Positions 42,955 to 51,073 of a DNA stretch of 64,000 nucleotides are shown in pieces. Made by a program: the position numbers and the translations under genes. Each line of letters starts with the position of its first letter. Position 1 is the stretch's first letter. The notes below the pieces were generated by a model. The model was not told where the DNA came from. It made no database searches and saw only the letters and a program-made list of their open reading frames with translations. Location: assembly GCF_014638005.1 (NCBI RefSeq), contig NZ_BMFG01000002.1, positions 62,624 through 126,623 on the forward strand, given 5' to 3'. The stretch comes from Flavobacterium orientale. Lineage in GTDB: Bacteria > Bacteroidota > Bacteroidia > Flavobacteriales > Flavobacteriaceae.

Positions 42955-43130
42955 GTTCCTTCCTCGTTTGTAAACAAACTATGAAGGAGGTTCCTATTTC
43001 GTCTTCGACATCTTGCGGAATGACATAACGGGGGGTGACTTGGATTATGGGATTGCTTCGCCGGTTCGCTGTCGCTCGAGTCCTCACGCCTCGACGGACA
43101 CGCCTGCGTCTGATGATATACTACTTCACA
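42955..43130. repeat. Variant copy of the 67-bp repeat family and related GC-rich phrases
   Basis: At 42986-43024 the sequence GGTTCCTATTTCGTCTTCGA...TTGCGGAATGAC is the same as in 18962-19240, but the CCTACTGCGTAGG palindrome is replaced by GTTTGTAAACAAAC (42968-42981). Then come TTGCTTCGCCGGTTCGCTGTCGCTC (compare 10830) phrases. Part of a 360-bp gap with no gene. Confidence 0.7.
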
Positions 43131-43143
43131 ACAGTGCCAAAAA

Positions 43144-43166
43144 AAACCCAACTTTCGTTTGGGTTT
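43144..43166 (-). terminator. Terminator of the eRF1-domain-like gene
   Basis: AAACCCAA (43144-43151) and TTGGGTTT (43159-43166) make an 8-bp stem; on the minus strand it is followed by T-rich sequence. It lies 16 bp beyond the stop of the minus-strand gene at 43182. Confidence 0.75.
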
Positions 43167-43181
43167 ATAGGGTGTATTTGT

Positions 43182-43592
43182 TTAATACGCAATCGGCTTA
43201 TCTGTCTTCAGCGGAATTTTAAAATGTGTTTTTACGAAGGCTTTCATTTGTTCGGTAGTCATTTTATCGGCTTCGAGGGTTTGGATGTAAAGGTTGTTGC
43301 ATTCGGGGTTGGCTTTGATGAGGTCAAACAAGGCGGTTTTGGCTTGGGTTGGGCCAAAAAGTAGGGCTTCTTCATAGCCTTTAACCAGTACCAGTAAATC
43401 ATTGTAGAAGGCTTGGTCGGTTTGGTTTTCTTCGTTGTGAATGGGGCTTTCGCTGCTTGCTTCTCCTTTTTTCTTAATTGGTAGGTAGAAGTTGGACTCC
43501 ATAGAGGTGAGGAGAAATTCGCCGGTGGCGTTTTCGTAAATTTGGGCACTGGTGTAATCCATCCAAATGCCTATTCTTTTTTTTAGGTTCAT
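43182..43592 (-). CDS. eRF1 domain-2-like (baeRF-related) protein (136 aa)
   Basis: N-terminus KKRIGIWMDYTSAQIYENATGEFLLTSMES is like the first strands of archaeo-eukaryotic RF1 domain 2 and the related host-attachment family; C-terminus ALLFGPTQAKTALFDLIKANPECNNLYIQTLEADKMTTEQMKAFVKTHF has the GPxxAK...L...L pattern and the mTtxQ end. Single-domain versions occur in many bacteria. It is 15 kb from the full-length baeRF and in a different unit. A role in ribosome or tRNA contact is inferred by similarity only. Confidence 0.6.
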   Translation of the reverse strand: MNLKKRIGIWMDYTSAQIYENATGEFLLTSMESNFYLPIKKKGEASSESPIHNEENQTDQAFYNDLLVLVKGYEEALLFGPTQAKTALFDLIKANPECNNLYIQTLEADKMTTEQMKAFVKTHFKIPLKTDKPIAY

Positions 43593-44128
43593 GTTTAGTG
43601 TTGATAATGGGTTTAGGATTTAAATTTACGGAGAATAAATGATGGGGTGGGGTTATTGGGTTTTATTTAAGATTCTGAGGGTTGGTTTTTCTCGCATTAA
43701 CGCGAAGGTTGGAACGCGGATCCCGATAGTTATCGGGACAGATGGCTTCGCCAACACGGATGGTGGCGGATTTTTTTACTGCAAAGTTGATAAAGGTTTA
43801 CGCAGAGACGCTTCACTTTTTTTGGGTTTATTTATCTCAAGGGTTGGAAAGTTTGGAACGCGGATGACGCAGGTGGCTTTGCCAACGCGGATGGGGGCGG
43901 ATTTTTTCCTCGCAATCCCGATAAAAATCTGGAGATGGGACGCAAAGGGTGGAACGCGGATTAGCCTATCGACGGACAGGTGAAGCGGATTTTTAAACTG
44001 ATGTATAAATTCATGGCTTTTCGTAAATTAAGCGTCTCCACTTTTAAACTCTTAAACCCTTACTCTTTTAAACCTTTAAACGATTCTTAAATTTTTGCAA
44101 GGTGTTGAATGAGTTGCTTAATTTTCAG
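43593..44128. repeat. Second CGCGGAT/ATGGCTTCGCCAA repeat cluster
   Basis: Copies of GGAACGCGGAT...ATGGCTTCGCCAACACGGATG at 43710-43990, one with CCCGATAGTTATCGGG (43722-43737) inserted and a decayed CCCGATAAAAATCTGG at 43917. At 44040-44090 there is an inverse of the GTTTAAG minisatellite. The 561-bp gap up to the next gene has no gene. Confidence 0.75.
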
Positions 44129-44136
44129 TACATTTG
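44105..44136 (+). promoter_or_regulatory. Promoter of the M1 aminopeptidase gene
   Basis: TTG at 44105-44107, 21 bp, then TACATTTG at 44129-44136, a full match to the Bacteroidota promoter; the ATG at 44154 follows by 17 bp. Confidence 0.6.
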
Positions 44137-44153
44137 ATTTTATTTTTTTACAA

Positions 44154-46064
44154 ATGACTAAAAACCTACTACTTCTACTATCACTCTATACTTGTGTTTT
44201 GTTTTCGCAGGAGACACCCTCTGAACTTGCGGAATTGGCTCAAGCGGAAATGAAATCGGCTTCTTCTACTATGAATTTTGTGGCGAATGTCAATACCCAA
44301 AATTATGATATGGTTTATCAACGGTTGGAATTGACCGTAGATCCCGCGGTTTATTTTGTGAGTGGGAATGTGACATCGCATTTTGTGGCCAAGCAAGCCA
44401 TGAGTACGATTACGTTAGATTTGGCTCATCAATTGACTGTTGGTTCCGTAATGAAAGGCAACACCTCTTTGGCTTTTACACAAGCCAATAATGAATTGGT
44501 GGTTACGTTAGCTCAGCCCATTGTAGCCGGAACGTTAGACTCCATTGCGGTAAGTTATGCGGGTGTGCCGCCTTCGGGTCAGCAGGCTTTTGCTACGGGA
44601 ACACATTCCGGGACACCGGTGTTGTGGACGTTGTCGGAACCTTATGGTGCGAGAGATTGGTGGCCTTGCAAGCAAGATTTGAATGATAAAATTGAAGCGA
44701 TTGATGTGTATTTGACTACTCCATCACAATATGTAGCCGTTTCCAATGGTGTAGAACAAAGTCAGGTGGTAAACGGTTTGACCAAAACCACGCATTTTGA
44801 ACACAATTATCCGATTCCGGCGTATTTGGTTGCCATAGCCGTGACCAATTATCAGATTTTTACACAAACGGCCGGAACAGCTCCCAATCAGTTTCCGGTT
44901 GTCAATTATATTTATCCTGAGAGTTATAACAGTGCTGTAACGAGTTTGGCTCAAACCCTTCCAATTATGGATTTGTTTGAAACCTTGTTTGAAACCTATC
45001 CGTTTTCTGATGAAAAATACGGTCACGCTCAATTTGGTTGGGGTGGCGGCATGGAACACACTACGGTTTCCTTTATGGGGAATTTCAGTCGCGGTTTGAT
45101 CGCTCATGAGTTGGCTCACCAATGGTTTGGCAATAAAATTACGTGTGGCACTTGGAAAGACATTTGGTTGAACGAAGGTTTTGCCACCTATTTGTCCGGT
45201 TTGGTCATAGAAAATTTAGATGGAGCTCCCAATTTTGTAAGTTGGAAAAACAGTTTGATTAACAACATCACCTCACAACTTGGCGGTTATGTCTATTTGC
45301 AAGACAGTGATTTAACGAATGTGAATCGTATTTTCAGCAGTCGTTTGAGTTACAACAAAGGAGCCATGGTGTTGCACATGTTGCGATGGAAATTGGGCGA
45401 TACTGCTTTTTTCCAAGCCTTACGAAATTATTTGGCCGATCCTAATTTGGCTTTTGATTATGCGGTTACCACCGATTTGCAATATCATTTAGAAACTGTT
45501 TCGGGACAAAATTTAACCGAGTTTTTCTCGGATTGGCTGTATAATCAAGGCTATCCCACTTACACGGTAACGGCACAAAATATGGGCAATTTAGAAATGC
45601 AGGTGCAATTATTTCAAACGCAATCGCACCCGTCGGTTTCGTTTTTTGAAATGCCGGTTCCCATTCGCTTTATCGGCGTTAATGCCGAACAGTTTGATGT
45701 AGTTTTACAACATACTGAAAACGGTCAGTTGTTCACTGTGGCTGTACCTTTTGGAGTAGCTGACATCCAATTTGACCCGCAACGTCATTTGATTTCTAAA
45801 AACAATACGGCTACTTTGGGATTGCCTTTTGAAGCTATTGATGCACTTATTGAGCTGTATCCAAATCCGACTAAAGATTTGTTATCGATTGATTTACCGG
45901 CTTCCATTTCTTTTGAGAAGATGGAGATTTATTCCACTTTGGGGCAACAGGTGGGTGTTTCCACTTCGCCATCGTTTTCTATTGCTGCTCTTTCGGAAGG
46001 TATTTATCAAGTGAGAATCACTACTTCAGCGGGTGTATTTCATAAAAAAGTGATAAAAAAGTAA
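44154..46064 (+). CDS. M1-family aminopeptidase with T9SS sorting domain
   Basis: The ATG at 44154 gives 636 aa and a signal peptide (MTKNLLLLLSLYTCVLFSQ). The zinc site HELAHQWFGNKIT has H318, E319 and H322, and E341 of WLNEGF completes it; GGGMEHTT is the substrate-binding GxMEN-like loop. The C-terminal 75 residues (ELYPNPTKDLLSID...LSEGIYQVRITTSAGVFHKKVIKK) are a type A T9SS sorting signal, so the enzyme is exported or surface-attached. It trims N-terminal residues from peptides. Confidence 0.9.
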   Translation: MTKNLLLLLSLYTCVLFSQETPSELAELAQAEMKSASSTMNFVANVNTQNYDMVYQRLELTVDPAVYFVSGNVTSHFVAKQAMSTITLDLAHQLTVGSVMKGNTSLAFTQANNELVVTLAQPIVAGTLDSIAVSYAGVPPSGQQAFATGTHSGTPVLWTLSEPYGARDWWPCKQDLNDKIEAIDVYLTTPSQYVAVSNGVEQSQVVNGLTKTTHFEHNYPIPAYLVAIAVTNYQIFTQTAGTAPNQFPVVNYIYPESYNSAVTSLAQTLPIMDLFETLFETYPFSDEKYGHAQFGWGGGMEHTTVSFMGNFSRGLIAHELAHQWFGNKITCGTWKDIWLNEGFATYLSGLVIENLDGAPNFVSWKNSLINNITSQLGGYVYLQDSDLTNVNRIFSSRLSYNKGAMVLHMLRWKLGDTAFFQALRNYLADPNLAFDYAVTTDLQYHLETVSGQNLTEFFSDWLYNQGYPTYTVTAQNMGNLEMQVQLFQTQSHPSVSFFEMPVPIRFIGVNAEQFDVVLQHTENGQLFTVAVPFGVADIQFDPQRHLISKNNTATLGLPFEAIDALIELYPNPTKDLLSIDLPASISFEKMEIYSTLGQQVGVSTSPSFSIAALSEGIYQVRITTSAGVFHKKVIKK

Positions 46065-46105
46065 ATCAGTTGCAGATAAACGCATCACTATTAGTAGTAA
46101 AACCT

Positions 46106-46113
46106 TATTTTTG
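46106..46113 (+). promoter_or_regulatory. -7 promoter box of rseP
   Basis: TATTTTTG fits TAnnTTTG and lies 28 bp ahead of the ATG at 46142. No -33 box at normal distance. Confidence 0.45.
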
Positions 46114-46141
46114 TCGGCAATTTAGATTTTAACCCAATTAA

Positions 46142-47464
46142 ATGGAAACATTGATTCAAATAGCACAATTGATATTGTGTTTGTCCTTCTTAGTTATTTT
46201 ACACGAATTAGGACATTTTATACCAGCCAAATATTTTAAAACGAAGATTGAAAAGTTTTATCTTTTCTTTGACCCTTGGTTTTCTTTAGTAAAGAAAAAA
46301 ATTGGTGATACCGAATATGGAATTGGGTGGTTGCCGATGGGTGGTTATGTGAAAATTGCCGGTATGATTGATGAGAGCATGGATAAAGAGCAATTGAAAC
46401 AAGAGCCACAACCATGGGAATACCGCAGTAAACCGGCTTGGCAACGTTTGATTATTATCTTAGGTGGGGTTATTGTCAATTTCTTTTTGGCCTGGATTAT
46501 TTATGCGATGTTGTTTATCAATCACGGTGATAATTTTGTAGACAATTCCAAGATCAAACACGGTATTGTGGTAGATTCTGTTGGGAATTTGTTGGGATTA
46601 CAAAACGGCGATAAGATTTTAAAAGTAGACGGAAAAGTTCAGCCTAAATTTGAGCAATTGCCTATTGCTATTTTATTTGGTGATAACATTACGATTGAAC
46701 GTGACGGTAAAGAGTTAACCTTTGATTTGTCTGATGAAGGCAAACGCGATGTGATTAAACGCAAAGGGAAAAACTTTTTGAATGCACGTGAGGAAACGGT
46801 GGTTGACAGTGTTGTTCAAGGTATGCCGGCTGCTTTAGCGGGTATGCAAAAAGGGGACAAGGTAGTAGGTGTTAATGGCAAACCGGTTGCTTATTTTGAT
46901 GAGTTTACCGCTGAATTATCACAATACAAAAACGATTCGGTATCTATTGAAATACTAAGAAACAACGAACCTCTTACACTTAGAGCCAAAACTACAGCAG
47001 ATGCTAAATTAGGTTTTAACAGTGGTCAATCGGTAATTAAGGATGCTTTTACGACAAAAGAAGTATCGGTTATGGAATCGATCCCTGCCGGTTTTACTAA
47101 GACGATTAACACCTTAACGGGACAAATAAAACAATTCAAGATTATTTTCAATACTAAAACGGAAGCCTACAAAGAAGTAAGCGGACCGTTACGTATGTTT
47201 AAGATATTCAAACCAACCTGGGACTGGACATTTTTCTGGTCGTTTACAGCGATGTTTTCGGTGTGGTTGGCGTTCTTAAATATCCTTCCAATTCCGGGAT
47301 TAGACGGAGGTCATGCGGTATTTATCATCATTGAGTTGGTTACCCGTAAAAAACCAACCGAAAAAACATTGGAAATTGCACAAACGATTGGTGTGGTTAT
47401 CTTATTGAGTTTGATGGCCTTAGTATTTGGTAACGATATCTGGCATTTGATAAAAGGCACCTAG
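46142..47464 (+). CDS. rseP: Site-2 intramembrane metalloprotease RseP
   Basis: 440 aa. HELGH (21-25) in the first membrane helix is the zinc site; the third motif NILPIPGLDGGHAVF in the C-terminal membrane region provides the Asp ligand. Two PDZ-like segments (VDSVGNLLGLQNGDKILKVDGK and VVQGMPAALAGMQKGDKVVGVNGK) sit in between. RseP cleaves the transmembrane part of anti-sigma factors or signal-peptide remnants. Length matches the E. coli enzyme. Downstream is a tRNA with its own promoter. Confidence 0.92.
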   Translation: METLIQIAQLILCLSFLVILHELGHFIPAKYFKTKIEKFYLFFDPWFSLVKKKIGDTEYGIGWLPMGGYVKIAGMIDESMDKEQLKQEPQPWEYRSKPAWQRLIIILGGVIVNFFLAWIIYAMLFINHGDNFVDNSKIKHGIVVDSVGNLLGLQNGDKILKVDGKVQPKFEQLPIAILFGDNITIERDGKELTFDLSDEGKRDVIKRKGKNFLNAREETVVDSVVQGMPAALAGMQKGDKVVGVNGKPVAYFDEFTAELSQYKNDSVSIEILRNNEPLTLRAKTTADAKLGFNSGQSVIKDAFTTKEVSVMESIPAGFTKTINTLTGQIKQFKIIFNTKTEAYKEVSGPLRMFKIFKPTWDWTFFWSFTAMFSVWLAFLNILPIPGLDGGHAVFIIIELVTRKKPTEKTLEIAQTIGVVILLSLMALVFGNDIWHLIKGT

Positions 47465-47497
47465 ATAAAAAAAACTGCAAACTTTTTGCGAATTTTA

Positions 47498-47528
47498 TTT
47501 GTATAAAACATTTTTCGCTCTATATTTG
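47498..47528 (+). promoter_or_regulatory. Promoter of the tRNA-Asn transcript
   Basis: TTTG at 47498-47501, 19 bp, then TATATTTG at 47521-47528: the full Bacteroidota consensus. The three tRNA-like units and the tRNA lie downstream, so they are probably transcribed together. Confidence 0.7.
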
Positions 47529-47553
47529 CACTCGCAAAAAAGGTTATACACCT

Positions 47554-47845
47554 TCCTCCTTAGCTCTCCCGATAGCCATCGGGATTGGTTCGAGCTAAGA
47601 AGTTTAAGTTATAAATTGAAAGATTGAAAATATAGTAACCTATACGGTTATTCCTCCTTAGCTCTTCCGATAGGAATCGGAAAGTTAGAGCAAAGTAGGA
47701 TAAAAGATTAAATTGAAAGATTGAAAATATAGTAACCTATACGGTTATTCCTCCTTAGCTCTTCCGATAGGAATCGGAAGGTTAGAGCAAAGAAGGATAA
47801 AAGATTAAATTGAAAGATTGAAAATATAGTAACCTATACGGTTAT
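47554..47845 (+). repeat. Three 97-98-bp tandem units made of tRNA-Asn fragments
   Basis: Units begin TCCTCCTTAGCTC at 47554, 47652 and 47749; the real tRNA follows at 47846, giving periods of 98, 97 and 97. Each has the tRNA 5' acceptor and D-arm start, a palindromic hairpin (CCCGATAGCCATCGGG in unit 1; TTCCGATAGGAATCGGAA in 2 and 3) and a remnant of the D arm (GTTAGAGCA) or T arm (GGTTCGAGC). A common tail ATTGAAAGATTGAAAATATAG...ACGGTTAT ends each unit. Confidence 0.85.
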
Positions 47846-47919
47846 TCCTCCTTAGCTCAGTTGGTTAGAGCATCTGACTGTTAATCAGAGGGTCCTTGGT
47901 TCGAGCCCAAGAGGGGGAG
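47846..47919 (+). tRNA. tRNA-Asn (GTT)
   Basis: 74 nt, cloverleaf checked by hand: acceptor TCCTCCT pairs with AGGGGGA (one G-U), D arm AGCTCAGTTGGTTAGAGC, anticodon stem TCTGA/TCAGA around loop CTGTTAA (anticodon GTT), T arm CTTGG-TTCGAGC-CCAAG. CCA is not encoded. It ends the 97-bp repeat array and is followed by a strong terminator. Confidence 0.95.
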
Positions 47920-47925
47920 CTTAAA

Positions 47926-47956
47926 AGCCTAACATGAAAATGTTGGGCTTTTTTTA
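47926..47956 (+). terminator. Terminator after tRNA-Asn
   Basis: AGCCTAACAT and ATGTTGGGCT form a 10-bp stem with GAAA loop and a run of seven T, seven bases after the tRNA. Confidence 0.9.
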
Positions 47957-47979
47957 TATTTAGCTGTCATGTATGTTGT

Positions 47980-48102
47980 GGACGGGTTAAAACCCGTCCC
48001 TACAAAATGGGTCGAGCCTACGGCTCTTTGACGTTGGGCTGCAACTCATCCCATCAAAATGGATTTGAAAATAGACGGATTGAAACCCGTCCCTACCTTA
48101 TA
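47980..48102. repeat. GGACGGGTT palindrome with CGAGCCTACGGCTC repeat
   Basis: 47980-47999 is GGACGGGTTAAAACCCGTCC, followed by CCTACAAAATGGGTCGAGCCTACGGCTCTTTGACG. A second copy of the whole phrase is at 52060-52115 and a decayed one at 54900-54960. CGAGCC/GGCTC(T) inside is a second small palindrome. Confidence 0.8.
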
Positions 48103-48225
48103 CACTCAGATAAACATAATCGATTTTATATCGGTTACACTGCAAATTTGGGCTTGAGGTTAGATTTTCATCTGAATGATACCCAAGTTATGAAATATAA
48201 AAGTAGCTATTCTTTCCAAGAATAA
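48103..48225 (+). pseudogene. Remnant of a GIY-YIG nuclease-domain gene
   Basis: In frame with no start, the translation IHSDKHNRFYIGYTANLGLRLDFHLND matches the first half of GIY-YIG proteins (YxIGYTxNLxxRLxxH). The frame then drifts off into repeat DNA with no second half, so it is a decayed 5' or internal fragment. Confidence 0.6.
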
Positions 48226-48361
48226 CTATTTTTCACCAATTTGTATTTTTTATAACTATTTTTCACCGATACTAACTATTTTTCACTTATTTTTGAATAA
48301 TCATTTTTCACTAGGAAGTATGAATAGTAATCATTTCTCACTAAAAATAAGTGTTTTTCAC
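48226..48361 (+). promoter_or_regulatory. Six phased TTTTTCAC motifs before and inside the Fic gene start
   Basis: (T)ATTTTTCAC or close variants end at 48236, 48266, 48286, 48311, 48341 and 48361, with spacings 30, 20, 25, 30 and 20. Most are near multiples of the 10-bp helical turn. The last three lie in or next to the first codons. Confidence 0.55.
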
Positions 48362-49858
48362 GGTAGACAAGCTCCAGAAGAAGGAACCTTAGTTGGTTAT
48401 GGTGCTTTAATAGAAAAATATAGACTACAGGTACCATTACCTAATCGATTGGCTCTAATCAGTACAAAAAAGCGACACTATTCAACAAATCAATGGCTGG
48501 TTCTTACTTCAAGACATGAACCTGAAGACACATTGTATAAACAACTAGTATTTGCCTTAAAATATGAGGGGGTAAATATGTTGTTCTTTAAAAAACTCTT
48601 TGAGAAACTTTCGGAAAACAACATCAAGGAATTGGTGCAAATAGAACCAAATGGTCAATATAGTCGTAAAATGTGGTTTTTATATGAGTGGTTAATGGGT
48701 ACTAAACTAGCTATACCGGATTTAACTACCGGTAATTTTGTATACTTAATTGATGAAAATTTACAGTATGCCTCTCCAATTTCAATTAATTCCGGGAGGC
48801 ATCGGGTAAAGAATAATTTAGCAGGGACCGTTGACTTTTGTCCGCTACTTTTTAAAACAGAAAAATTAGAACATTATATTGCTAAGAATAATGTAGCGAA
48901 CATCGCTATGCTGGTGAATGGTTTTCGAAAAGACATTTTGTTACGAACATCTGCCTTTTTGCTTTTAAAAGACTCTAAGGCTTCATTTGGAATTGAAGGA
49001 GAAACACCCACTCAAAATAGAGCTGTGCGTTGGGGGAAAGCTATCGGGCAAGCAGGAACTAAGCCTTTAAGCAACGAAGAATTATATCGTTTACAACAGA
49101 TTGTTATCGAAAACAGTCGTTTTATTACAATGGGTTACAGAACGGAAGGCGGATTTGTTGGCGAGCATGATAGAATCACAGGCGAGCCAATCCCGGAGCA
49201 TATTTCTGCCTCCCCCAAAGATGTAACACAATTAATGAACGGACTTCTAAAAACCAGTAATCAATTAGAGTCAGTTGGGTTTCATCCTGTTCTAACTGCC
49301 GCAATAATTGCATTTGGCTTCGTTTTTATTCACCCTCTTGTAGATGGAAATGGTAGAATTCATCGCTATCTAATTCATCACTTATTAGCGGCTATGAAAT
49401 ACAGTCCGCAAGGAATAATTTTTCCCATATCAGCAACTATATTAGAAAGAATTGATGATTATAGAAGAGTACTAGAAAGCTACTCGCTTCCATTGTTAGA
49501 TCATATTGAATGGGAGAAAACGACTAGCAATAATGTAAATGTGCTGAATGAAACCATCGATTATTACAAGTATTTTGACGCAACACCCCAAGCGGAATTC
49601 TTATTTGAGTGTGTAGATACGACTATTCATAAAACACTACCCGAAGAAGTAGCTTATTTACAAAAATATGACGAAATGAAGTTATGGCTTGACAATCTTT
49701 TTCAAATGCCTGATAGTATGGTCGCTTTGTTAATTAGATTTTTAGAACAAAATAATGGGGTACTCTCAAAAAGAGCTTTAGAAAAAGAATTTTCTGCCTT
49801 AACTCTTGATGAGATTACAACTATACAAGAACACTTCAAACGTGTTTTCGTTTCTTAA
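48320..49858 (+). CDS. Fic-family protein with class II inhibitory motif
   Basis: The ATG at 48320 (MNSNHFSLK) gives 512 aa; the frame extends to a TTG at 48293. The Fic core is HPLVDGNGRIHR (H338), fitting HPFx(D/E)GNGRxxR. An inhibitory S222-FGI-E226-G227 lies N-terminal to it, the (S/T)xxxE(G/N) motif of class II autoinhibited Fic enzymes. The C-terminus (LSKRALEKEFSALTLDEITTIQEHFKRVF) looks like a winged helix. Fic enzymes transfer AMP or other groups to target proteins. Likely a DNA-binding Fic with autoregulation through the upstream motifs. Confidence 0.87.
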   Translation: MNSNHFSLKISVFHGRQAPEEGTLVGYGALIEKYRLQVPLPNRLALISTKKRHYSTNQWLVLTSRHEPEDTLYKQLVFALKYEGVNMLFFKKLFEKLSENNIKELVQIEPNGQYSRKMWFLYEWLMGTKLAIPDLTTGNFVYLIDENLQYASPISINSGRHRVKNNLAGTVDFCPLLFKTEKLEHYIAKNNVANIAMLVNGFRKDILLRTSAFLLLKDSKASFGIEGETPTQNRAVRWGKAIGQAGTKPLSNEELYRLQQIVIENSRFITMGYRTEGGFVGEHDRITGEPIPEHISASPKDVTQLMNGLLKTSNQLESVGFHPVLTAAIIAFGFVFIHPLVDGNGRIHRYLIHHLLAAMKYSPQGIIFPISATILERIDDYRRVLESYSLPLLDHIEWEKTTSNNVNVLNETIDYYKYFDATPQAEFLFECVDTTIHKTLPEEVAYLQKYDEMKLWLDNLFQMPDSMVALLIRFLEQNNGVLSKRALEKEFSALTLDEITTIQEHFKRVFVS

Positions 49859-50031
49859 TCCTAGTTATTGCATGTGGTTCTAAAGATCAAGTTGTAACCA
49901 TTGAAAAGCATAGTAAGGCAATGAAAAGTAAGGTCTACATAGAGAATTTGTTGCGTTATCCCGAGATGGGTTTGAAATTGCCGGAAAATAGCAATAGTAT
50001 CAAACATTGTTTCTTTCTCAAAAATCAATAG
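49855..50031 (+). pseudogene. Fragment of a lipoprotein-like gene overlapping the Fic stop
   Basis: The frame reads LILVIACGSKDQVVTIEKHSKAMKSKVYIENLLRYPEMGLKLPENSNSIKHCFFLKNQ and stops at 50031. LVIACG is a lipobox without a preceding Met, so the first codons are lost. It may be a truncated lipoprotein cut when the Fic gene arrived. A random frame is possible but the composition is gene-like. Confidence 0.5.
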
Positions 50032-51020
50032 GGAGCATGATACGTATCAAACAAAAACTGCAACGTTTCGTTGATGTTGTTGGCTTCAATTGTCGGAGTT
50101 TCAGTCGAGGCATTTAACCAGTTTTCAATTCGGTCTTCGAAATTAGTTCCTACTTCAGAAAGCACTTGCACGCCTAGTTTTTTCAAAGCCGCGGCATTAC
50201 ATTCTTGTTCATAATGGTTTAAGATGGGAATACTGAGTACTTTCTTTTTGAGATACAAGGCTTCAGAAGGCGTTTCAAAGCCGCCACCCGTAATGATTCC
50301 GTGACAGGTTATCAAACTTTCATTAAAATACTGTTGGTTTACGGGATAGTAGGTAATGTTTTTGATGGTATGCTTCGTTTTTACCTCACTTAAAAACCAA
50401 TGGAACTGCTGACCAGGGAGTTTATTAAAGGCTTTTTCCAAACAATCTTTGTCAAAGGAGGGTAAGTAAACTGTGATGTGTTTCAAATCTTTGGGTTCGG
50501 CTTGCAGGATTTCATCTTTAATTATGGGTGGATAAATAAAGGAATCATATTGTTCAAAATGTAATCCTATGTGTTTGGGAGATGGGGCATAATGTTTAAA
50601 TATTGTTTCTCCTAAAAAGCTTTTCTTTTCGGGTCTTGGTGTCAATTCGGAGATAAAACTTGCTTGATGGCCAAATTGAACGGACTTTACTTTTTGCAGT
50701 TTACACGCCAAAGCTGTAACGGAATCAAAATCATTAATAATGACATCGTACTGCTTTAAAGGTAACGCTTTGGCATCTTTATACATTTGAATGGGTTTGA
50801 TGTTCTGAGCTATCGCCAGGTAGTCTAAACCACCACATTTACTGTAAAGCAAACTACAGCCTTTACTTTTGTACTTCACGGGTAAGTCAACCGGTAACGT
50901 AGCATTGTTTCCGCTTAAAAAAAAGTCGACCGAACCAAATTTTTGTAGATGGGGATACAGCTGAATCGCTCTGCTGATATGCCCGTTCCCTGTTGCTTGA
51001 ATTGCATAAAATAGTTTCAT
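50025..51020 (-). CDS. GT28-like glycosyltransferase (331 aa)
   Basis: N-terminal MKLFYAIQATGNGHISRAIQLYPHLQKFG has the GxGHxxR/A loop of GT-B UDP-glycosyltransferases (MJ1255/VC2487-like), and the C-terminal half has GIITGGGFETPSEALYLKKKVLSIPILNHYEQECNAAALKKLGVQVL, matching the sugar-nucleotide binding site with its conserved Glu and the Pro-x-x-x-QxxNA motif. It lies 53 bp after the LpxH-like gene and may act in surface glycolipid synthesis. The acceptor is unknown. Confidence 0.8.
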   Translation of the reverse strand: MKLFYAIQATGNGHISRAIQLYPHLQKFGSVDFFLSGNNATLPVDLPVKYKSKGCSLLYSKCGGLDYLAIAQNIKPIQMYKDAKALPLKQYDVIINDFDSVTALACKLQKVKSVQFGHQASFISELTPRPEKKSFLGETIFKHYAPSPKHIGLHFEQYDSFIYPPIIKDEILQAEPKDLKHITVYLPSFDKDCLEKAFNKLPGQQFHWFLSEVKTKHTIKNITYYPVNQQYFNESLITCHGIITGGGFETPSEALYLKKKVLSIPILNHYEQECNAAALKKLGVQVLSEVGTNFEDRIENWLNASTETPTIEANNINETLQFLFDTYHAPY

Positions 51021-51073
51021 TGCTTATATTTTAATTTAATGGAGTAGTATGGTGTGAGTACCATTATTTGATG

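Noticed and set aside
43639..43983. Plus-strand 114-codon frame
   Set aside because: Consists of the CGCGGAT/ATGGCTTCGCC repeat; no protein-like conservation expected.
48007..48102. Start of an open frame leading into the GIY-YIG fragment
   Set aside because: These codons translate the GGACGGGTT/CGAGCC repeat; only the part from 48103 has protein similarity.
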